Of a stretch of DNA of 64,000 bases, positions 1 to 9,519 are shown in pieces. The notes beneath the pieces are model-generated. The model was given only the letters and a program-made list of their open reading frames with translations, was not told the origin of the DNA and did not search any database. How positions within the stretch are numbered: position 1 is the first letter of the stretch; each line of letters begins with the position of its first letter. Made by a program: the position numbers and the translations under genes. Source of the DNA: Pelosinus propionicus DSM 13327 (GTDB taxonomy: Bacteria > Bacillota > Negativicutes > DSM-13327); NCBI RefSeq assembly GCF_900114615.1, contig NZ_FOTS01000015.1, positions 1 to 64,000 on the forward strand, written 5' to 3'.

Positions 1-69
1 CAAAGATTGGGTGCGCTGCTTCTGTGAAGTTTTGAGGGAGCATACTCTTTGAGATGTTTACCTCTGTAT

Positions 70-187
70 ATCTGGTGGCGATAGCTAAGGGGTTCCACCT
101 GTTCCCATACCGAACACAGTAGTTAAGCCCTTATACGTCGAAAGTACTTGGTTGGAAACGGCCTGGGAGGATAGATAGTTGCCAGTT
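70..187 (+). rRNA. rrf: 5S ribosomal RNA
   Basis: Matches the bacterial 5S consensus by eye: CTGGTGGCGATAGC at the 5' end, the CCGAACACAGTAGTTAAG block in the middle and a 3' GCCAG that pairs with the 5' CTGG to close helix I. The 70 bases before it look like the 23S-5S spacer of an rRNA operon whose 16S and 23S genes lie outside the window. The ends are approximate to a few bases. Confidence 0.93.
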
Positions 188-190
188 TAT

Positions 191-266
191 TCCTTGATAG
201 CTCAGTTGGTAGAGCAATCGGCTGTTAACCGATCGGTCGTAGGTTCGAGTCCTACTCAAGGAGCCA
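191..266 (+). tRNA. tRNA-Asn (anticodon GTT)
   Basis: Cloverleaf folds by eye. The acceptor arm TCCTTGA (191-197) pairs with TCAAGGA (256-262), followed by discriminator G and an encoded CCA. The anticodon stem ATCGG/CCGAT encloses loop CTGTTAA with anticodon GTT at 224-226. The T loop GGTTCGAGTCC is present. It sits four bases after the 5S rRNA, so it is probably the last gene of the rRNA transcript. Confidence 0.97.
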
Positions 267-273
267 GTTTATG

Positions 274-306
274 AAAACACCATTCACGCAAGTGAATGGT
301 GTTTTC
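274..306 (+). terminator. Rho-independent terminator of rRNA-tRNA operon
   Basis: Perfect inverted repeat AAAACACCATTCAC / GTGAATGGTGTTTT with a short loop, directly after tRNA-Asn; the 3' arm itself ends in four Ts. Confidence 0.88.
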
Positions 307-339
307 TAATTATTAAGGATTATAGATGACAACTTATCA

Positions 340-368
340 TTGCGGTCTTTATACTATTATTGTACAAT
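340..368 (+). promoter_or_regulatory. Putative sigma-A promoter for the zinc-ribbon gene
   Basis: TTGCGG at 340-345 and TACAAT at 363-368 are separated by 17 bp, a good fit to the housekeeping consensus. It lies between the rRNA terminator and the start at 428. Confidence 0.5.
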
Positions 369-427
369 AATAGCAAATTGATGATATAGCAAAAGATGGA
401 TTGTTTATATAAGCGGGGTGACAGAGG

Positions 428-1258
428 ATGACGTATAGTGGTTTTAAATATTGTCCTTTTTGTGGTGAAGAGTTGCCGCAAAATCATATAATGAATTTCT
501 GTCCCTTTTGTGGAAAAAAAACTTCACTAAATGATAAGGTAGCTTTAGAGGTTGCCCAACATGAGGTTATAAAAGAAAAAATAGTAGCAAAGAGTTCTGA
601 CCAGGAGAAAAAGGTAAAGAATGAGATTTATATAAGGGATACCTTATTACAACAAATAGATATGCATGATGAATATTACAGTATTATGTTGAAGTATACC
701 ACAGATAGAGTAAATCTAATAAAAATTTTAGAAAAGGTATTAGTAAGGAGTGCCTTTGCTGTTCGTTTAGCTGTGGATAATATGCCAAGCCTTATTATCT
801 ATAAAGCTAAACGAAGAGATATTGTAAACTTACATATTGCTTTTGTAAAAGGTCAAGCAAGCGTTAGCATCATTCCTGGTGATTTTGATAATAATCCTTC
901 TTTAAAGGAATTATTCCCTATGTTTGGTAATTTAAAATTACAAATGCGAAAAGATATTGAAGGCTTACCAATTAATTTGTGGATAGGCGATCAAATTACC
1001 AAAGTCTTTCCGATTATATACAGAGAAAGTAAAAAAGGGATTTTGGTTATTACGAATAAAAATATATACATTATATATAAATATGCGATTATGACAGAAT
1101 TTCGCTGGTTGGTAATATCCTATACATTACTATTGAAAGTTGTTAAAGATAGTGAATCCCTTGAATTTATTTATAAGAACAATAAAGTAGAACGAATTGA
1201 ATTTAACACTAAACAGGAATTATTTGAGGCTTTTGAGATAATTGAACATATAGTATGA
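428..1258 (+). CDS. Zinc-ribbon protein of unknown function
   Basis: A 276-residue protein. Residues 9-34 hold two CPFCG knuckles about 16 residues apart, a typical short zinc ribbon that should bind one zinc. The rest (about 60-276) matches no family I recognise. It contains a stretch ending in a run of hydrophobic and aromatic residues near 205-220 but no convincing membrane segment or signal peptide. The start at ATG 428 follows GGGGTGA with good spacing. The gene is monocistronic, between the rRNA operon and a terminator. The zinc ribbon is seen; any role would be a guess. Confidence 0.75.
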   Translation: MTYSGFKYCPFCGEELPQNHIMNFCPFCGKKTSLNDKVALEVAQHEVIKEKIVAKSSDQEKKVKNEIYIRDTLLQQIDMHDEYYSIMLKYTTDRVNLIKILEKVLVRSAFAVRLAVDNMPSLIIYKAKRRDIVNLHIAFVKGQASVSIIPGDFDNNPSLKELFPMFGNLKLQMRKDIEGLPINLWIGDQITKVFPIIYRESKKGILVITNKNIYIIYKYAIMTEFRWLVISYTLLLKVVKDSESLEFIYKNNKVERIEFNTKQELFEAFEIIEHIV

Positions 1259-1261
1259 TAA

Positions 1262-1308
1262 AAATAAGGAAAGACTTCAGTTTTACTTAAGTCCTTCCTT
1301 ATTTTTTA
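1262..1308 (+). terminator. Rho-independent terminator
   Basis: AATAAGGAAAGACTT pairs with AAGTCCTTCCTTATT (one G-T pair) and is followed by a T run. It starts just after the stop of the zinc-ribbon gene. Confidence 0.88.
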
Positions 1309-1391
1309 TAAATAGATTTGCTAAAAGTTTAATTCGATTGGAGTATACAATAGAATTGACTAAAAAGTATTCATAAAAAAAGTCGTAGCTG

Positions 1392-1400
1392 TGGTACAAT
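1392..1400 (+). promoter_or_regulatory. Putative extended -10 promoter for the fol genes
   Basis: TGGTACAAT is an extended -10 element (TGn before TACAAT) 34 bases upstream of folP. No good -35 is seen at the right distance; TTGACT at 1356 is too far away. This fits an extended -10 promoter but is only moderately supported. Confidence 0.35.
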
Positions 1401-1433
1401 AAAGGATATGTTGGGATGCAGAAGGAGGAGAAA

Positions 1434-2636
1434 ATGACTTTTCATGTACGTGCATTAGGAATAGATAATCTAAAGCAAGCTCAAGTGGAATTAGCTAAGA
1501 TAAATTGTGATAAAACTAAAATTCCGGCTATGGATGATAAAGTTGTATTTAGGGTAATAAAATTAGAAAACATTTCAACCCAAAATGCTAATTTTTTAAA
1601 ACAAGCATTTCTAGTTAATGGTGGAGAGGTCGTTGTAGGGAGAAGTACAATAGATTTTGGAACTGCCTACGCAGATGTTTTATTGTGTGCAACAAAAAAG
1701 CAATTTCAAAAGGCTATCTCTCAATTGAAAATAGAACCATGGGGATTATCTTCAATTGCAGAAGCTATTGAGAGAACTATAAATAATATTGAGAGTTTTC
1801 CTCAACGCTCATATAATTGGCAGCATCATTCTTTAAAGATTATGCCAAGGCATACTTTAATAATGGGGATTTTGAATGTTACACCAGACTCTTTCTCAGA
1901 TGGCGGTAAATATAACACTATTGATAAAGCGTTGTATCATGTTGAACAAATGATACAGTGTGGCGCCGATATTATTGATATTGGAGCTGAATCTACCAGA
2001 CCCTATTTGGGAGCAGAAAAAATATCAGCTGAAGAAGAAATGAATCGATTAGGTCCATTGTTAGAACGAGTCTTATCGATATCGACAGTGCCTGTTTCGG
2101 TGGATACATACAAATCCAGCGTTGCGCTGGAGGCCTTAAAATTGGGTGCTCATATGATCAATGATATATGGGGACTACAACAGGATCAAAAGATGGCTAG
2201 GGTAGTAGCCGAGTACAATGCACCTATTATTATCATGCATAATCAAGATACTACATATTATCAGCAGGATATTATGTCAGAAATATATAATTTTCTGCAA
2301 AAGAGTATTTCTATTGGCATTCAAGCAGGTATTGATCCTAATAACATTATTATTGATCCGGGTATTGGGTTTGGTAAAACGCCAGAACAAAATTTGATAG
2401 TGATGTCGCGTTTAGATGAGTTAAGATCATTAGGTTGCCCGATATTACTAGGTACTTCCAATAAAAGGTTTATTGGAGAAGTATTAGGCCTGTCAGTCGA
2501 AGAGCGGTCGGAGGGGACTGGTGCTACCGTGTCTATTGGAATAATGAAAGGTAGTAATATTGTCCGTGTACATAATGTGCAAGCAATGACTAGAATAGCA
2601 AGAATGACAGATGCAATGATGAGGAGTGATATATGA
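1434..2636 (+). CDS. folP: Dihydropteroate synthase with N-terminal extension
   Basis: Condenses 6-hydroxymethyl-dihydropterin pyrophosphate with p-aminobenzoate in folate synthesis. The catalytic TIM barrel starts near residue 143 with the signature GILNVTPDSFSDGG. Further family motifs follow: DIIDIGAESTRP, SVDTYKSSVA, MINDIWG and the late DPGIGFGKT. About 140 residues precede the barrel, making the protein 400 residues against about 270-280 for most FolP. ATG 1434 is preferred over ATG 1416 because AAGGAGG (1422-1428) lies between them. It overlaps folB by four bases and forms a folP-folB-folK operon. Confidence 0.95.
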   Translation: MTFHVRALGIDNLKQAQVELAKINCDKTKIPAMDDKVVFRVIKLENISTQNANFLKQAFLVNGGEVVVGRSTIDFGTAYADVLLCATKKQFQKAISQLKIEPWGLSSIAEAIERTINNIESFPQRSYNWQHHSLKIMPRHTLIMGILNVTPDSFSDGGKYNTIDKALYHVEQMIQCGADIIDIGAESTRPYLGAEKISAEEEMNRLGPLLERVLSISTVPVSVDTYKSSVALEALKLGAHMINDIWGLQQDQKMARVVAEYNAPIIIMHNQDTTYYQQDIMSEIYNFLQKSISIGIQAGIDPNNIIIDPGIGFGKTPEQNLIVMSRLDELRSLGCPILLGTSNKRFIGEVLGLSVEERSEGTGATVSIGIMKGSNIVRVHNVQAMTRIARMTDAMMRSDI

Positions 2637-2995
2637 TGAAGGATACAATATTATTAGAAAATATGGTGTTTTATGGGTTTCATGGTGTTTATGAATATGA
2701 ACGTGAACAAGGGCAACGTTTTTATGTGGATGCGCAAATACATGCAGATTTAAGTGAGGCTTCTAAAACGGATAACCTTACTGATACAATTGACTATACG
2801 ATGGTTTACTCCCAAATTAAAGACGTCATGGAGAATCAAAGATTCCAACTATTAGAAGCAGTTGGCGGACATATTGCAGAATTAATTTTGAAGACAAGCA
2901 TTGCTACGAGTGTTACTATAAGAATTCGTAAGCCTGCTGTACCTATCCCTGGACCTTTGAATTTTGTTCAGGTAGAAGTGAGCCGGAGTAAATAA
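2633..2995 (+). CDS. folB: Dihydroneopterin aldolase
   Basis: Converts 7,8-dihydroneopterin to 6-hydroxymethyl-dihydropterin plus glycolaldehyde, two steps before FolP. At 120 residues it has normal FolB length. The N-terminal segment with FYGFHGVYEYEREQGQRF and the later TIDYTMVY and LLEAVGGHIAE carry the usual conserved Tyr, Glu and Lys region. RIRKPAVPIPG near the C terminus is also typical. The start overlaps the folP stop as ATGATGA; either of two adjacent ATGs could be used. Translational coupling with folP is likely. Confidence 0.95.
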   Translation: MMKDTILLENMVFYGFHGVYEYEREQGQRFYVDAQIHADLSEASKTDNLTDTIDYTMVYSQIKDVMENQRFQLLEAVGGHIAELILKTSIATSVTIRIRKPAVPIPGPLNFVQVEVSRSK

Positions 2996-2998
2996 GTA

Positions 2999-3502
2999 AT
3001 GATTATACTTGGATTAGGTTCTAATATGGGAGACCGTGAAAGTAATATAAAGTCGGCGATTTGTGAATTAAATAAGCATAGTAAAATTGCTATTGATAAA
3101 ATATCATCCTTGTATGAAACAAAGCCTGTTGGTTTTGTGAATCAACCTAACTTTTTAAACTTAGTTATTAGTATAAATACTATGTTAAATCCTCATGAGT
3201 TATTATCAGAATGCCTACAGGCAGAATATCATTTAGGTAGAATCCGCAAGCAACGTTGGGGCCCTAGAAATATAGACATTGATATTCTTATTTTTCAGAG
3301 CTACATGATCCAGGATGAGGTGCTGCAATTGCCTCATCCTCGCTTACATGAGAGATCCTTTGTTCTTATACCGTTGCAAGAGATTGCTTATGATCTTCCT
3401 GTATATCAAGGGCTAACTTCTAAAGATCTATTGCAAAAAATGAATACTAATGATGAGGTTATGTTATATAAAAAAATGAATTTAGACTTTTTAGAACGAT
3501 AA
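2999..3502 (+). CDS. folK: 6-hydroxymethyl-dihydropterin pyrophosphokinase
   Basis: Transfers pyrophosphate from ATP to 6-hydroxymethyl-7,8-dihydropterin, giving the FolP substrate. The 167-residue protein begins with the family start LGLGSNMGDR and carries the signature RWGPRNIDIDIL, including the Asp pair that binds magnesium. PHPRLHERSFVLIPL is also typical. It lies three bases after folB, completing a folP-folB-folK operon. Order and spacing suggest one transcript. Confidence 0.95.
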   Translation: MIILGLGSNMGDRESNIKSAICELNKHSKIAIDKISSLYETKPVGFVNQPNFLNLVISINTMLNPHELLSECLQAEYHLGRIRKQRWGPRNIDIDILIFQSYMIQDEVLQLPHPRLHERSFVLIPLQEIAYDLPVYQGLTSKDLLQKMNTNDEVMLYKKMNLDFLER

Positions 3503-3521
3503 GATAGGAGGCTAACGAAAG

Positions 3522-4664
3522 TTGGCTAAATCATGCAAAGTGTTATTTATCAGTGCTCCAATCGGGGCAGGACATGTAAAAGCTGCTCAGTCAATTGCCG
3601 AAACAATGTGTCGAAGGCATGATCACGTTGAAACTAGGTTGGTAAATGTATTTGATTTTTTTAGTACATTTATTGGCAAAAATATTTTAACTATATATTT
3701 CAAGGTATTAGAATTGTTTCCTAAAATATATGGGATAGCCTATGGATGGGGAAATGAAAGTCCTGTTGCATTAATCGGTCGTCAAATTATTAGTCGTTAT
3801 TTAGCTAGAAGAATGGAACAATACATTTTAGGGTATAATCCAGATATTATTGTATGTACTCATGCTACTCCTGCTGGGATTATTTCTTCTTTATTAAAAG
3901 ATAAAAAACTTACAATTCCAGTAGTTAGCATAGTTACTGATTTTGTTGTACATCGTTTGTGGGTTTATCCGGAAATTCAACATTATGTTATTGCCAATGA
4001 AAGAATGGGAAATTTCTTATATAATCACGGAATTAATAGTAGCTGTGTAGAAGTTATGGGAATTCCTGTTGATGAAAAATTTTCCAGATTACCTGACAAA
4101 GAAAAAATAATGCAGAAATTAGAGTTGCGTAGTGAGATAAGAACAATTCTTATTATGGGTGGTGGAGCAGGACTTTTGCCTATGGATAAAATTGTTCAAT
4201 GCTGTGAAAATATTGGCATTCCGCTACAAGTTATTGTTGTTGCAGGGAAAAATAAAAAGATGTATCAAAAAGTAACAAAATTACAGTCTAAAGTGCGTAA
4301 TAAGGTACAAGTTTTAGGATATGTTGATTATGTTAATGAACTAATGGTAATTGCAGATCTAATTATTTCTAAACCTGGAGGAATAACTTGTGCAGAAACA
4401 TTATGCGCAGGTGTACCTATGCTGATTTATCGACCAATACCGGGACAAGAAGAAGCAAATACGAGCTACTTAATTGAGCAGAAGGTGGCTTTAAGAGCGG
4501 ATTCTTTATTAGATATACAATTCATCTTAGTAAAGCTGTTTGTTGAGCAACCAGACGAATTAATACGATTACGAAAAAATTCTTTAAGAATAGGACGACC
4601 TCATGCTACTGTAGCTATAGCAGATTATATTTATTCTCAAGCCGGCATAAGACACAATTGCTAA
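3522..4664 (+). CDS. MGDG-synthase/UgtP-type glycosyltransferase
   Basis: A 380-residue family-28 glycosyltransferase of the monogalactosyl-diacylglycerol synthase / processive diacylglycerol glucosyltransferase type. The N-terminal domain starts with SAPIGAGHVKAA, the acceptor-side GAGH loop of this family. The C-terminal domain has GGGAGL near residue 206 and the nucleotide-sugar site KPGGITCAETLCAGVPML near 286. It probably glycosylates a membrane lipid on the cytoplasmic face. The start is TTG 3522, ten bases after AGGAGG (3506-3511). The exact sugar and acceptor are not predictable from sequence. Confidence 0.88.
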   Translation: MAKSCKVLFISAPIGAGHVKAAQSIAETMCRRHDHVETRLVNVFDFFSTFIGKNILTIYFKVLELFPKIYGIAYGWGNESPVALIGRQIISRYLARRMEQYILGYNPDIIVCTHATPAGIISSLLKDKKLTIPVVSIVTDFVVHRLWVYPEIQHYVIANERMGNFLYNHGINSSCVEVMGIPVDEKFSRLPDKEKIMQKLELRSEIRTILIMGGGAGLLPMDKIVQCCENIGIPLQVIVVAGKNKKMYQKVTKLQSKVRNKVQVLGYVDYVNELMVIADLIISKPGGITCAETLCAGVPMLIYRPIPGQEEANTSYLIEQKVALRADSLLDIQFILVKLFVEQPDELIRLRKNSLRIGRPHATVAIADYIYSQAGIRHNC

Positions 4665-4699
4665 TGTTTACGTTAAGGTTTTTATAATTGACATTTTTG

Positions 4700-4729
4700 T
4701 TGGTGTGTATTGTGGAAGTGTGCTATAAT
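4700..4729 (+). promoter_or_regulatory. Putative sigma-A promoter for dprA-topA
   Basis: TTGGTG at 4700-4705 and TATAAT at 4724-4729 have an 18-bp spacer, with TGC just upstream of the -10 (extended -10). The likely start point is about 65 bases before dprA. Confidence 0.55.
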
Positions 4730-4800
4730 TACCATTATTTTATAATGATTTTCCTGAATAAATATATGATTATTTAAATGTAATCATGTTGGAGGGAAAA

Positions 4801-5889
4801 ATGGAGAAAATATACTTGGCAGCATTACAGATGGTCGCTGGGATTGGTAACATGCGTCTTAAAGGGTTGGTTTCTTTTTTTGGTAGCGCTCAGCAGGCGT
4901 GGCTGGCTAATAAGCGTGATTTATTTTTATGTGGATATTTAGATGAAACAATCTATAATAAATTACTCATACATCGGGAAAAAATAGATATATATACATT
5001 AGCACGTGATTGGGAGAGAAATGGGATTCGTATTTGTTCTCATAGCGATTCGGAATATCCTAAATTGCTTTTAAATACTTACAATGCCCCTCAAGTTTTG
5101 TTTTATCGTGGTACATTGCCAATTACTGATCATCTTATTGCAATTGTTGGGGCGAGGAAAGCCACTTCCTATGGGAAAAATGTTGCGCAGTTACTGGCAT
5201 CAGAGCTGAATGAAGCAGGAGTATGGGTAGTGAGTGGTGCTGCTCGGGGTATCGATACAGCTGCTCATCAGGGCGCATTAGTTAAAGATGGATATACAAT
5301 AGCAGTTCTTGGTTGTGGAGTGGATATTAACTATCCGCCTGAGAATGGTAAATTGATAAACCAAATAGCAGAGAGTGGTGCTGTAGTTTCTGAATATGCC
5401 CCTGGCACTATAGCACATCCTGGCCATTTTCCAGCGCGCAATCGAATTATTAACGGTTTGTCCCGTGGTGTGGTAGTGGTGGAAGCTGCAGAAAGAAGCG
5501 GAGCATTAATTACAGCTGATTTTGCTTTAGAAGAAGGACGCGATGTTTTTGCTGTGCCTGGCAGTATTTTTTCACAATCTAGCAAAGGAGCACACCGTCT
5601 TATCAAACAGGGGGCTAAACTTATTGATGGTGCTGCCGATATATTAGAAGAATATCATATTGCTGCTAGGGAAAAAAAGATCCAAAGAATCGACCTCACT
5701 AGCGAGGAAGCAATGGTTTATGATATTCTTACATATGACAATTCTTTAGGAATTGAAGACATCGTTATGAAAACAAAGCTAAGTACCGCTGTAATTGCAT
5801 ATATATTACTTCAGTTTGAATTACGTGGTTTAGTGACAGAGCATAGCGGTAAACGCTATTTGCGCTGCGCTAAGGAGGGAGTTAAGTGA
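4801..5889 (+). CDS. dprA: DNA-processing protein DprA (Smf)
   Basis: Single-stranded DNA-binding protein that loads RecA on incoming DNA during transformation; the family is also widespread in non-competent bacteria. The 362-residue protein has the DprA order: a short helical N-terminal domain, the Rossmann-like core (IAIVGARKATSYG near 118; VVSGAARGIDTAAHQGAL near 146; PARNRIINGLS near 210; VVVEAAERSGALITAD near 225) and a C-terminal winged-helix part (about 295-355). ATG 4801 follows GGAGGG. ATG 4786 is less likely because it lies upstream of that site. It overlaps topA by four bases. Confidence 0.95.
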   Translation: MEKIYLAALQMVAGIGNMRLKGLVSFFGSAQQAWLANKRDLFLCGYLDETIYNKLLIHREKIDIYTLARDWERNGIRICSHSDSEYPKLLLNTYNAPQVLFYRGTLPITDHLIAIVGARKATSYGKNVAQLLASELNEAGVWVVSGAARGIDTAAHQGALVKDGYTIAVLGCGVDINYPPENGKLINQIAESGAVVSEYAPGTIAHPGHFPARNRIINGLSRGVVVVEAAERSGALITADFALEEGRDVFAVPGSIFSQSSKGAHRLIKQGAKLIDGAADILEEYHIAAREKKIQRIDLTSEEAMVYDILTYDNSLGIEDIVMKTKLSTAVIAYILLQFELRGLVTEHSGKRYLRCAKEGVK

Positions 5890-8045
5890 GCAAAGCATTA
5901 GTTATAGTTGAATCTCCAGCAAAAGCAAAAACGATTGAAAAGTTTCTTGGAAAAAACTACACGGTGAAGGCTTCTATGGGGCATTTAAGGGATTTGCCTA
6001 AAAGCCAATTTGGTGTAGATGTAGAGAATAATTTTACGCCTAAATATATTAATATTCGAGGTAAAGGCGATCTTATAAAAAGTCTTAAAAATGCTGCTAA
6101 GGCAGCAGATACTGTTTATTTGGCATCTGATCCTGATCGGGAAGGAGAAGCTATTGCCTGGCATTTGTCACATATATTAAATATTCCACAAGATAAGGCC
6201 TGTCGAATTGAGTTTAATGAAATCACAAAGACTACAATTCAAAATGCTGTAAAAAAACCTCGGCCTATTAATATGGAGAGAGTTGATGCGCAGCAAGCTA
6301 GGCGGCTATTAGACCGAATTGTTGGCTATCAATTAAGCCCTCTGCTGTGGAGAAAGGTAAGAAAAGGCCTTAGCGCTGGACGAGTGCAGTCTGCAGCTGT
6401 GGGAATTATCTGTGATAGAGAAAAAGAAATCCAGGCTTTTGTCTCGGAAGAATATTGGACAGTGGTTGCAAAGTTGCGAGGAAAGCCCAAAACGGCATTA
6501 TTTGATGCCCAGCTTATTTTAATTGAAGATCATAAGGCTAAAATTGATAACGAAGAACAAGCTCAAAGTATACAAGAAGAGTTAGAAAAAGCTGAATTTA
6601 CGGTAACGGACGTGAAGCGGCGAGAAAGACGGAGAAATCCTGCTGCGCCTTTTATTACAAGCAGTTTACAGCAAGAGGCATCACGCAAATTAGGCTTTAC
6701 TTCTCGTAAAACAATGATGGTCGCTCAACAATTATATGAAGGGCTAGATCTTGGCAGCTCTGGTCCAGTTGGACTTATCACTTATATGCGTACTGATTCG
6801 GTGCGTTTAGCTGAGTCGGCGCAGCAAGAAGCCATTAAGTACATTGTAGCAACATATGGGGAGAACTACTTACCTGAAAAGATTCCAGTATATTCTTCAA
6901 AGAAATCTCAAGATGCACATGAAGCCATTCGTCCTACTAGTTTAGAATTCCCCCCAGAAAAGCTAATCAAATATCTTTCCCGAGATCAGTTGCGATTATA
7001 TACTTTAATTTGGGAACGATTCATTGCTAGTCAAATGGCACCTGCAATATATGATACGTTAACTGTAGATATTGCAGCAAGTCGCTTTTCTTTACGGGCA
7101 ACAGGCTCAACGGTCAAGTTTCCTGGTTTTATGGCTGTATATACAGAAAGCAAAGATGGTGAAGAAAAAGAGAAAGATATTACATTGCCTAACTTAACGA
7201 TTGGAGAAAAGTTAAAGGTTAATAAGATTATTCCGAAACAGCATTTTACAGAACCACCGCCTAGATATACAGATTCCAGCTTAATAAAGGTACTAGAAGA
7301 AAAAGGTATTGGTCGTCCAAGTACCTATTCACCGATTGTTGAAACCATATTAGCACGAGGTTATGTAATTAAAGTAGAAAAAAAATTTCAACCAACAGAA
7401 TTAGGCTTTGTTGTTTTGGATTTATTAAAACAATATTTTAAAGCAATTGTAGATGTTGAATTTACAGCTAAAATGGAAAATAGTCTTGACGAAATTGCTG
7501 ATGGCAAAGGTTCACGTATTGATTTATTACGAGAGTTTTATGCGTGGTTTGCTGTAGATTTAGAACAAGCAGAAAAAGAAATTGGTCATGTTGAACTTCC
7601 CGTGGAAGTGTCTGATGTACCATGTGAAAATTGTGGTAGATTCATGGTGGTAAAACATGGCCGTTATGGTGATTTCTTAGCTTGTCCTGGTTTTCCAGAG
7701 TGTCGTAATACTAAGCCTATTTTAAAAGAAACAGGAGTACAATGCCCTAAATGCGCTGGTAGTATTGTTGAGCGTCGAACAAAGCGCAGCAAAATCTTTT
7801 ATGGATGCAAGAATTATCCTACTTGTGACTTTATGACATGGGATATACCTTTAAAAGAAAATTGTCAGGCTTGTGGTGCCTTTATGTTGCGACATAATTT
7901 GAAAAATGGTAAATTTAATATAATGTGTAGCAATGAATCTTGCGAAACGCGTCAAAAAGATGAAAAAAAAGTAACTAATAGTACAAAAAAAAGTAAAATA
8001 ATTTCAAGAAAATTAAAAGGTACGACGCTAACGAAAAAGAATTAA
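5886..8045 (+). CDS. topA: DNA topoisomerase I
   Basis: Type IA topoisomerase that relaxes negative supercoils by single-strand passage. The protein is 719 residues. The Toprim domain is at the N terminus (LVIVESPAKAKTIEKFLG; SDPDREGEAIAWH gives the acidic DxDxE-type site). The catalytic tyrosine is Y300 in TYMRTDSVRL. The C terminus carries three four-cysteine zinc ribbons at about 578-700 (CENCGR..., CPKCAG..., CQACGA...), followed by a basic Lys-rich tail. The start GTG 5886 overlaps the dprA stop as GTGA, so the two are coupled. Confidence 0.98.
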   Translation: MSKALVIVESPAKAKTIEKFLGKNYTVKASMGHLRDLPKSQFGVDVENNFTPKYINIRGKGDLIKSLKNAAKAADTVYLASDPDREGEAIAWHLSHILNIPQDKACRIEFNEITKTTIQNAVKKPRPINMERVDAQQARRLLDRIVGYQLSPLLWRKVRKGLSAGRVQSAAVGIICDREKEIQAFVSEEYWTVVAKLRGKPKTALFDAQLILIEDHKAKIDNEEQAQSIQEELEKAEFTVTDVKRRERRRNPAAPFITSSLQQEASRKLGFTSRKTMMVAQQLYEGLDLGSSGPVGLITYMRTDSVRLAESAQQEAIKYIVATYGENYLPEKIPVYSSKKSQDAHEAIRPTSLEFPPEKLIKYLSRDQLRLYTLIWERFIASQMAPAIYDTLTVDIAASRFSLRATGSTVKFPGFMAVYTESKDGEEKEKDITLPNLTIGEKLKVNKIIPKQHFTEPPPRYTDSSLIKVLEEKGIGRPSTYSPIVETILARGYVIKVEKKFQPTELGFVVLDLLKQYFKAIVDVEFTAKMENSLDEIADGKGSRIDLLREFYAWFAVDLEQAEKEIGHVELPVEVSDVPCENCGRFMVVKHGRYGDFLACPGFPECRNTKPILKETGVQCPKCAGSIVERRTKRSKIFYGCKNYPTCDFMTWDIPLKENCQACGAFMLRHNLKNGKFNIMCSNESCETRQKDEKKVTNSTKKSKIISRKLKGTTLTKKN

Positions 8046-8075
8046 ATCATAAATGATATAATCGGAGGAACAACC

Positions 8076-9395
8076 GTGTCAAAAGTAACTATTATCGGAG
8101 CTGGCTTAGCTGGCAGTGAAGCAGCTTGGCAAGTTGCGGAAGCGGGATATGAGGTGGAACTGCATGAGATGAGACCCCATGTTATGCCGCCCGCTCATCA
8201 TACGGATCAATTTGCAGAGTTAGTATGCAGTAATTCATTACGAGGAGCTGCAATTGAAAATGCTGTTGGATTGCTAAAGGAAGAAATGCGAAAAATGAAT
8301 TCTTTAATCATGAAAGCAGCAGATACAAGTAAAGTACCAGCAGGTGGAGCCTTAGCTGTCGATCGTGATTCATTTAGTAAATATGTAACAGATGCTCTTC
8401 TAAATCATCCTAAAGTAACAGTTATAAGTGGTGAAGTGACTGATATCCCTCAGGAACAATTATTAATTATCGCCAGTGGGCCTTTAACATCTCCAACTTT
8501 ATCAGAAGCTATCGGAAAAATAACAGGTAATGAATATTTGTACTTTTACGATGCTGCGGCTCCTATTGTATTAGGTGATTCTCTTGATATGAGTAAAATA
8601 TATAGAGCCTCTCGTTATGGCAAGGGAGATGATGACTATTTAAATTGTCCCATGAATAAAGCTGAATATGAACTATTCTGGAAAGAATTAACTCATGCGG
8701 AAACTGCCCCTGTCAAAAATTTTGAAAAAGCAATCTTTTTTGAAGGATGTATGCCGGTAGAAGAAATGGCGAGTCGCGGTATTGATACATTGCGTTTTGG
8801 ACCACTGAAACCAGTTGGCTTAGAAAATCCAACTACAGGAGAAAGACCGTACGCAGTAATTCAGTTACGTCAGGACAATTTTGCTGGAACCTTGTATAAT
8901 ATTGTTGGGTTTCAAACACATTTGAAATGGCCTGAACAGGAGCGAGTTTTCCGATTGATACCTGGTTTACAAAAAGCAGATTTTGTGCGTCTAGGTGTCA
9001 TGCATCGTAATACATTTATTAATTCTCCTAAAATTCTATCTACTACGCTGCAAATGATTACAAATCCCAGTATATTCTTTGCAGGACAAATTACAGGCGT
9101 AGAAGGATATGTGGAGTCCGCTGCTTCCGGATTAGTAGCTGGACTTAATGCAAGTCGTATATTATCAGGACTTGAGCCAGTGGTATTTCCGAAGGAAACA
9201 GCCCATGGTGCTTTGTGTCATTACATTACGAATGCCGAAGCTAAGCATTTTCAGCCTATGAATATAAACTTTGGATTATTGCCACCTTGGGTGGAAAAAA
9301 TTCGAGATAAAAAAATCAAAAATCATTTAATTGCTCAACGGTCATTAAATGCTATTGATAAATTTAAAGAAGAATTATACAATAATCTTGCATAA
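8076..9395 (+). CDS. trmFO: FAD/folate-dependent tRNA m5U54 methyltransferase TrmFO
   Basis: Methylates U54 of tRNA using methylene-tetrahydrofolate and FAD. The 439-residue protein starts with the FAD-binding dinucleotide fold [14 protein letters not shown]. The two family cysteines are C51 in LVCSNSLRG and C225 in [10 protein letters not shown]. The C-terminal FAD-contact region includes [17 protein letters not shown]. The start is GTG 8076 after CGGAGGA. It follows topA by 30 bases, the conserved Firmicute order topA-trmFO-xerC-hslV. Confidence 0.97.
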   Translation: MSKVTIIGAGLAGSEAAWQVAEAGYEVELHEMRPHVMPPAHHTDQFAELVCSNSLRGAAIENAVGLLKEEMRKMNSLIMKAADTSKVPAGGALAVDRDSFSKYVTDALLNHPKVTVISGEVTDIPQEQLLIIASGPLTSPTLSEAIGKITGNEYLYFYDAAAPIVLGDSLDMSKIYRASRYGKGDDDYLNCPMNKAEYELFWKELTHAETAPVKNFEKAIFFEGCMPVEEMASRGIDTLRFGPLKPVGLENPTTGERPYAVIQLRQDNFAGTLYNIVGFQTHLKWPEQERVFRLIPGLQKADFVRLGVMHRNTFINSPKILSTTLQMITNPSIFFAGQITGVEGYVESAASGLVAGLNASRILSGLEPVVFPKETAHGALCHYITNAEAKHFQPMNINFGLLPPWVEKIRDKKIKNHLIAQRSLNAIDKFKEELYNNLA

Positions 9396-9519
9396 TTAAT
9401 GTTATTGTGCTAGTATGAATTAATAAATTTTCCTACATAGCTTGACAAATGAGAGGATCAGTCTTTGTAGTGTTTCGTATTTCGACATAATTTTAACGTA
9501 CATAATTGTTATTCTGACA

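Noticed and set aside
4688-4693. Perfect TTGACA upstream of dprA
   Set aside because: The nearest TATAAT is 30 bp away, too far to form a promoter; TTGGTG at 4700 fits better.
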